From Chrysomallon squamiferum (Eukaryota; Mollusca; Gastropoda; Neomphalida; Peltospiridae): a DNA stretch of 38,500 nucleotides. Positions 32,854-38,500 of this stretch are shown here, one piece after another (position 1 is the stretch's first letter; the number at the start of each line of letters is the position of its first letter). Position numbers and translations under genes: made by a program. The stretch spans positions 14,439,862 through 14,478,361 of the forward strand of contig CM022670.1 in the NCBI GenBank assembly GCA_012295275.1, given 5' to 3'. Below the pieces are notes generated by a model. It was not told the origin of the DNA. It did not search any database and saw nothing but the letters and a program-made list of their open reading frames with translations.

Positions 32854-34153
32854 TTTGTTTAAGTGCTTATTTTAGTCTTTTATGTATAATATTCGACATA
32901 ATGCTTTCTATATATTCAATGAAAACATACACATAAACGTACATAGAGATATCCCACACACAGAGGCACACACCCACGTTTATAGACAGACACACACCCA
33001 CACACACACACACACATATATATATACACATATATACATATATACAAACATACAAACACACATTATAAACATACTCAGATACAGTCATTCACCCATCCAT
33101 CCATACATACATAAATACATAATTAAACAAATATTTGCAATTTTTATTTATGAAAACTTTTTTTATTAATCTGGGCACGAATATTATTTCCTGTGTGATA
33201 GATACATAACGAAAACAAGGTTAACATCTAAAGCAAAGAAGAAAGTTACAAAGTAAGAAATCAATTTGAAGTTTCATTATTACATACTCAGTATAAACTT
33301 GCATATATATAAAACTGCTGGAATGTACGACGAAATTAAAAAAAAAGAAAAAAAAAGAAAAAAGAAATAAGAATAATAATGAAAGAAAAAAGAAAACATA
33401 AAAAGAATGAAAGAAAGAAAGAAAAACAAAACAAAACAAAGAAACAATGACACTTGAAAAATAAAGAAAAAAACAACAGTTCAGATATATTTATATGTAC
33501 ATGTAAATGAGAAAAGAAAATTGTATTATGACATAGTATGACAGCTTTGACATCAACTTTGATTAGCTGAAAAGATTAATCATACATACAAATGTTCTCA
33601 GATAAAAATATCGTACAAAAAGTAACATCAATATTAGATTAGTAAAAGGCATACACAAAACCTGTTGACAAATTATTAGTAAATATCAAATAAACCGTTG
33701 AAAAACTATTTTATGCAGTTTACTTCATGTACATGAATTAAACATGTTTTATAAGAAGTATTTATCAAGGTACAAAAATTTAGCGGCTTGATATGTACAT
33801 TATGAATGACAAAATTAGAAAGACGACAGAAATAAAATATTTAACACAAGTCGGTTTGTATTGATAATTCACAATACAAGACTAGAAGTATCTATTTGAT
33901 TATTCAATCATTGCTACAGTATCGTCATATATAAATATCAACATTATGAACATTATATAAAACTCTTTGTGAAATTGTGCGATTAGAACCGTTATTGAAA
34001 CATTGGATTAATATTACATGTATAAAAATTGAATCTTCGCAGAGTACAGAAGCAGAATCAAACAAAAATTAATTCACACTCAAGCATTAATTATAGTGAG
34101 TTTATTATGTTAACTGTTTTTATGTTAATTATGCACACATGTGTAGACAAACT
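32854..34153. other. 3' flank of gene C, no gene seen
   Basis: CA/TA repeats at about 32990-33065, A-rich AAAG repeats at about 33337-33470. The rest is AT-rich sequence probably including the gene C 3' UTR near 34000-34153. Confidence 0.45.
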
Positions 34154-34240
34154 TCAGTTGTGAAATGTAGGATAGTTGGCGTACACTGAGGAAGATTCAA
34201 GATGGAGGAAAGCCAAGTTGCAGAAGAACACGAAGTCATC
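34154..34240 (-). CDS. Gene C: last exon and stop
   Basis: Acceptor TTTATTCCAG, then DDFVFFCNLAFLHLESSSVY, ANYPTFHN and TGA at 34156-34154. This is the final helix and short tail usual for receptor phosphatase D2 domains. Confidence 0.85.
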   Translation of the reverse strand, partial: DDFVFFCNLAFLHLESSSVYANYPTFHN

Positions 34241-35365
34241 CTGGAATAAAGAAACCTAAAACATAGTTATCTATGTCACTATACTATCACATCTTTTGGT
34301 TAATCAGACTGTCAGACGTAGATCATTACATCAGTGAACCAACCCACTCATTCGCTTAGTACGAAAATAAACACACAAATAGTTATGTATAGAAACTGTA
34401 AATTTCAATATTTTGAATTTATAAATAATATGTCACATCTTTATAAGAAACAAAATAGTTAAAAGTCTTAAATAATACTATACACTTCGATATCCCGAAT
34501 ACAAACCTTTATAATAACAGCTGTAACCTTTTAGGTCTTGTAATAAGATTTGTTAATTAATATATATATATATATATAAGTTGAAGGTCGTGTAAAATAA
34601 TAAATCACTTAGCTAATGTAAACATTATGTCTCCTGTATAAAGGACGACATAATAACAACTATATCTAAAATATTGCTAATATTAAAATAAATATAATAC
34701 TAATTATCGTCTCATATATCTATCAAAAAACCTCGTCCCTTTGGATTTTGCTGAAAGTTGTTATTTAGATCATTTATTAAAATCGGTTGGGATAAGGTTT
34801 CATTCACAGGGTGATTTGACATGGAAAGACAAACCACGGAATCTGAACTGTTACCTTGGTAAATCTAACTTTAGGAAGTATTGTTTGGAATCTTCTGATG
34901 TTGTTGAAGATCTCAACTTCTGTGTCGAGTTTAGTACCAAACAGAATGTTGTTTGCTATGCACAGCTTTATTGCGTTCTTAGCTTCACATTCTCTGAAAT
35001 AAACAAGCAAACAGTAATAATAATAAAAATAACTAACCAACTAAATAAATAAACAGAAAATTAAACAAATGAATGAATGAATTAAGTTCGAAGATAAATA
35101 AAGAAAACAAATGTTTCAAAAATGATATCCTTCTGACGGACAATATGTGTCAATATTTCATAGTATATAATTATTACTCAATAAAGGAACTACCACTTAC
35201 CTGTACACAACAGTGACAGGGTGTGTTGTAATGTTCTTTTGTTGTAATTTTTCACTGATTGTTGTCAAACAGGTTATCAGTGTTACAGAGTCAGTGGTTG
35301 CCAACCATCCGTGAATAGAGTAATGTTGTATCTCTCGGTTTTTTTTGTCACTCTTTTGATTTTAA

Positions 35366-35413
<48 letters not shown>

Positions 35414-36467
35414 TCTCTGACGTACATGATACATATACTCATATATGTCTGGTCTAGATAAAACAACAGCAATACAAACAGTGTGTAAGATAGATAATAA
35501 ACAATATTTTCGTTTTTCTGATGTAGATAAACAAAAGTTGCAGTAGTAACGTAGTGTGTAAGGTAGATAATAAATGATATTTACGTTTATTTGCTGTAGA
35601 TCCCAAACAATATTTATGTGTGTTTAAGGTGGAAAATACAAAATATTTATGACTGTTTGATGTTGATTTACATAATATATACGTGTATCAAATATAAACA
35701 GCAAATAATCTTTTACGTCTGTCTAATGTAAATAAGTAAACAATCTTAACGTCTGTCTGATGTAGAGAATAAGTAATATTTACGTGTATCTCAAGTTGCA
35801 GTGTGTTTTCCATTATCTCGTGTGTCACTGAAGTCTGGTGAAGATTTGTCACTGTGACTTTTCCATGTTTTACTGATTCGTTCTTTGGAGGAATCAAGTT
35901 TACAGCATTCTGAATATGAAGATTATTAATGTAATGTAGAAACAAATCACACCGTGTATATAAATCTTACGTACAATTTTCCTTCAGAAGCTGCAATGAT
36001 ACAGACGTAAAGCAAGCATTCTATTTGGGAAATAAATAATTATTTAATTCACAGTTAAGATGTCTGTCAGTGGTGGTAACAATAAACAAACAGTTTTACT
36101 GGTTTTATTTAATTTTAGTGCCTGCTTAATGTTAAGATAGATGATAAGAAAAATCGGTTTAATATGTTTTTGCTATATTTGTAATAAAGTTTAATGTTAA
36201 ATATTATCAGTTATAACTATGCGGTTATTTCTGACCTGAGAGTTCAAAGTAATAATGGTGTACGAATCATTTTGAATAACAAGTTTCCAGAAGCTCTCTT
36301 CAGTTCCTTTTTTTTGTGGGATCAGCAAATAACCTCGTTTTGATACTTTAGACTAGAGTAAAAGAAACCACAACAACAACAAACAAAACAAAACAACAAC
36401 AAACAACAACATTATTTTTATCAGTTGTAAGCCACCCAAAACAGCCACCCACACACACACACACACC

Positions 36468-36511
<44 letters not shown>

Positions 36512-38466
36512 AATGAATAATATGATATTAACATTAGATATGCCTTAACTGTATCGTGATTTTAATATATATTTAACTATAAATATATCTGAGGAATACT
36601 AACAGGCAAACATGTTGCAAAAAAATCTTGTCGTCCATCAGTCCATACTTTGTATTTGTTAGGAGTACCTGCAAAATATATGTGTGTATATATGTAAAGT
36701 ATCATATATGTAACAACAACAACAACAATACTAATACTAATACTAATTATAAAGAAAGAAACCAAATAGTAATAATAATAATCATAAAATAACAGCAGGA
36801 AGATCAAAAAGAACAGTAGTTGTTGTATGAACTGATTCACTATAACTTACCACTGCAGTCTCCACAATTATTACTTCTGATGATACTACTACAGAGATAC
36901 ACTATATGTTTATATAATCACAAGGACTGTACTTTGTGTCACTATTACTACTTCTGACGATACTACTACAGAGATACACTATATGTTTATATAATCACAA
37001 GGACTGTACTTTGTGTCACTATTACTACCACTACTCCTGCTGCTGTTATTACTGATACTGTTAGATTTACATGAAATGATATGATTGCTTCAGCAATAAA
37101 TAATCATTTATCTGTTTAGAAACACATTGTTGAATTTATAAATTTACCTATATAGGAAGTTTCATAGAATAATCCGATTTCCTGAAAAATAATAAAGTAC
37201 AATAAATATAAATGAGACATATAAATAAAATATATATCAACATTAATATTGAAATTACTGTATATTTATATACTTCCATTTATTAGTTACTAAAATTACT
37301 TTTTGTACTTTCATTTTTTACAATAAAATTAAATGTGACAATACAGGTATTTATCAATTTTTATTGACATTTCAGACACACAATGGTTCCTTAATTCTAA
37401 TTTTCCTCTTACTTGTCCAAGCTGATCTATGGTTTTCCTTCCCATGACGAAAGAAGTTTTCTGTTGTTGATATTTAAGATAAAACTCTGAGTTGTCCATG
37501 CTTGTGTCACCGTACGTGGCCATCTCAAGTAGAGCGACAAACAACATTTCATACTGCTCCTGTAATCAGAATAACACGGCATAAACTAGTAAACCAGAGT
37601 CATTTGAATAGAACTCAAATTTAATCGAAAACTGGAATAAAATTCGAAAACAAGAAAGAAACGAAATTATTGTGCACAGGTTAAAAATAAGTTTAACTTT
37701 ACCTTGGTCTGCACTAAACCTTTACGCTGATGTCTCAGTCGATTGATGACCTTGAAGACATCGACGTTTCCTGTAGCCTCCATCTCGGCCAGAAGAATTT
37801 CCAGGGCAATGTACGTTCCAGCTCGTCCAACTCCAGCACTGAAATCATGTAATTATTAGTATTCATAACTTACGAAATATCAAATATCTTCATTTTAAAT
37901 ACAACAAATATAAACATCTGTAATGGTATGTATATAAATACTAGAAATTATCTACCTGCACTGTACAAGAACAGGACCAAGAAGTGTAGATTTTGACTTG
38001 CGCACATGGTATAGAAATTCAATGAAATCATGAACATTGGGAATTCCATGATCAGGCCAGGTAATGAAATGGAACTGTTGAAAAGTGTTAGTTTTGCCAG
38101 TCTGAAAATTAAAAATATTAGAGAAATGACACTTTCTTACACATGTTAATGATACGGAAAAATATGTCAAAAATTCATTTCCTCTTAAAATTCTTATGAA
38201 AAAATATCAAAATCTATAGTAATCTAGAAATCACAGCTATGTGATATAACATACAGGACATATTGTTTATAAGATACGAAACAAGTTAATCTAAACCATC
38301 CCTTTTGATATAAACGAATTAATGAACTGAATTAACTCACCTTTCTGTGTGTCAGAGATATTTTTCTAATCACAAAGTCACGTTTCTCTACTTTATCTGC
38401 GACAACAACTCTGAATGGTCCTATAGTCTTCATCTCTTCATCTGACCAATACGCTTCACATATTAC
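34154..38466 (-). CDS. Gene C: receptor-type tyrosine phosphatase, tandem domains D1 and D2, 3' part (10 exons)
   Basis: Exons 38466-38341, 38101-37956, 37838-37703, 37559-37413, 37181-37148, 36888-36851, 36668-36612, 36352-36236, 35909-35784, 35352-35201, 34993-34855 and 34240-34154; the two very short ones are least certain. D1 contains ITWPDHGIPNVHDF (WPD loop), the P-loop VQCSAGVGRAG and the Q-loop QTKEQYEM. D2 has the fold but a non-catalytic centre. Family role: removes phosphate from phosphotyrosine at the inner face of the plasma membrane; D2 usually regulates. The 5' part (ectodomain, transmembrane, start of D1) lies right of the window. Gene A, with a matching ectodomain, lies downstream on the same strand, so this is probably the next member of a tandem cluster. 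Confidence 0.85.
34855..34993 (-). CDS. Gene C: D2 exon covering the degenerate catalytic loop
   Basis: 46 codons after a split Arg: RECEAKNAIKLCIANNILFG, then TEVEIFNNIRRFQTILPK. Aligned to the usual HCSDGATRSGLF, the catalytic Cys falls on Arg and the Arg on Asn. Acceptor ATTTCAG, donor AAG|GTAACA. Confidence 0.85.
35201..35352 (-). CDS. Gene C: D2 exon covering the degenerate WPD region
   Basis: 50 codons plus two bases, SDKKNREIQHYSIHGWLATT, then DSVTLITCLTTISEK and ITTHPVTVVY. WPD has become WLA. The acceptor (TCAAAAG) is atypical and preceded by ATT repeats at 35367-35412; donor CAG|GTAAGT. Confidence 0.8.
35784..35909 (-). CDS. Gene C: D2 exon
   Basis: 42 codons, NAVNLIPPKNESVKHGKVTV through EIMENTLQLEIH. 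Acceptor ATATTCAG, donor CAC|GTAAAT. Matches the segment between the conserved W and the WPD loop; the usual YWP is not conserved (VKHG). Confidence 0.78.
36236..36352 (-). CDS. Gene C: D2 exon with the FW motif
   Basis: 39 codons, SKVSKRGYLLIPQKKGTEES, then FWKLVIQNDSYTIITLNSQ, the YI..Q.P....DFW..V......I+ML block of PTP domains. Acceptor CTCTAG, donor CAG|GTCAGA. Confidence 0.82.
36453..36507. repeat. (CA)n microsatellite
   Basis: CA repeat with one CACCAACA interruption, in a gene C intron. Confidence 0.95.
36612..37181 (-). CDS. Gene C: linker and N-terminal D2 (three short exons)
   Basis: 37181-37148 encodes EIGLFYETSYI (phase 0 to 1). 36888-36851 encodes VSSEVIIVETAV (phase 1 to 0). 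36668-36612 encodes VLLTNTKYGLMDDKIFLQH. Phases agree in series and the last resembles the RVxLxxx..DYINA segment of PTP domains, highly diverged. The final donor (CAT|GTTTGC) is weak. A 77-bp tandem duplication copies the acceptor of the middle exon. Confidence 0.55.
36870..37025. repeat. 77-bp tandem duplication
   Basis: Two copies with period 77 bp and very few differences (for example TGATGATACT versus TGACGATACT). Each contains ACTACAGAGATACACTATAT. It spans the start of gene C exon 36888-36851 and its acceptor. Confidence 0.9.
37413..37559 (-). CDS. Gene C: end of D1 and linker
   Basis: 49 codons. EQYEMLFVALLEMATYGDTS includes the second Gln of the Q-loop QTxxQY, then a linker ending TIDQLGQ. 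Acceptor GATTACAG, donor CAA|GTAAGA, phase 0. Confidence 0.88.
37703..37838 (-). CDS. Gene C: D1 exon with the P-loop arginine
   Basis: The split Ser codon completes CSAGVGRAG: the C-x5-R is intact, but the residue after Arg is Ala then Gly, where Thr/Ser is usual. Continues TYIALEILLAEMEATG, VDVFKVINRLRHQRKGLVQT. Acceptor TTTCAG, donor AAG|GTAAAG, phase 0. Confidence 0.9.
37956..38101 (-). CDS. Gene C: D1 exon with the WPD loop and P-loop cysteine
   Basis: 48 codons plus two bases. FQQFHFITWPDHGIPNVHDF holds the WPD general acid. The exon ends GPVLVQC with the catalytic Cys, where most family members have His before it (HC). Donor CAG|GTAGAT, phase 2. Confidence 0.9.
38341..38466 (-). CDS. 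Gene C: D1 exon before the WPD loop
   Basis: 42 codons, VICEAYWSDEEMKTIGPFRV through VIRKISLTHRK. Corresponds to the C..YW......Y.....V segment and the following strand of PTP domains. Acceptor TTCAAG preceded by a sense-strand ATT repeat that runs to the window end; donor AAG|GTGAGT. Confidence 0.8.
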
Positions 38467-38500
38467 CTTGAATTAATAATAATAATAATAATAATAATAA

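Noticed and set aside
34741-35052. 103-residue plus-strand open frame
   Set aside because: Antisense of gene C exon 34993-34855, whose minus-strand frame fits the phosphatase D2 fold and splice phases.
36577-36840. 87-residue minus-strand frame including the sequence TPNKYKVWTDGRQDFFAT
   Set aside because: I first read this as a D2 exon, but the frame beginning VLLTNTKYGLMDD fits both neighbouring exon phases and the PTP pattern better.

Overview
The window is animal (metazoan) DNA: AT-rich, full of AAT/ATT, AAAT, GA/CT, CA and ATAC microsatellites, with short phase-1 exons in long introns and no bacterial-style genes. The protein families (F5/8C-fucolectin plus multiple-EGF ectodomain, receptor tyrosine phosphatase, dispanin) and a degenerate Tc1/mariner copy suggest a lophotrochozoan, most likely a mollusc and possibly a cephalopod. 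That assignment is inference. Exons were placed by hand from splice sites, reading frame and domain recognition.

Layout: (1) 205-9424, minus strand: the 5' half of a type I receptor gene (signal peptide, split fucolectin/F5-8C-like domain, five EGF-like exons, transmembrane exon). Its cytoplasmic part lies left of the window. Intron 1 holds a dead Tc1-like element. (2) 9440-20974: a graveyard of related exons, including a decayed fucolectin-like exon, an EGF exon in frame with a hydrophobic tail exon, two broken EGF exons and an orphan minus-strand fucolectin fragment. An approximately 800-bp segment next to gene A exon 1 recurs at 18.3-19.1 kb. A candidate three-exon gene for a 60-residue secreted peptide lies on the minus strand at 14970-15635. 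(3) 21298-26875, plus strand: a CD225/dispanin gene with a tandemly duplicated proline-rich exon, one copy of which is out of phase. (4) 26935-33000: duplicated debris of the phosphatase 3' end and of the dispanin gene, plus-strand EGF, transmembrane, juxtamembrane and phosphatase-D2 remnants, and a FLYWCH-type zinc-finger pseudogene. (5) 34154-38466, minus strand: the 3' half of a tandem-domain receptor tyrosine phosphatase, with ten exons covering most of D1, all of an inactive-looking D2, and the stop codon.

Genes A and C are both on the minus strand and complementary in content (ectodomain half and phosphatase half). They are best read as two neighbouring members of a head-to-tail cluster of EGF-type receptor phosphatases. 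The fragments between them look like remains of further copies, some inverted, with the dispanin gene sitting inside the debris.
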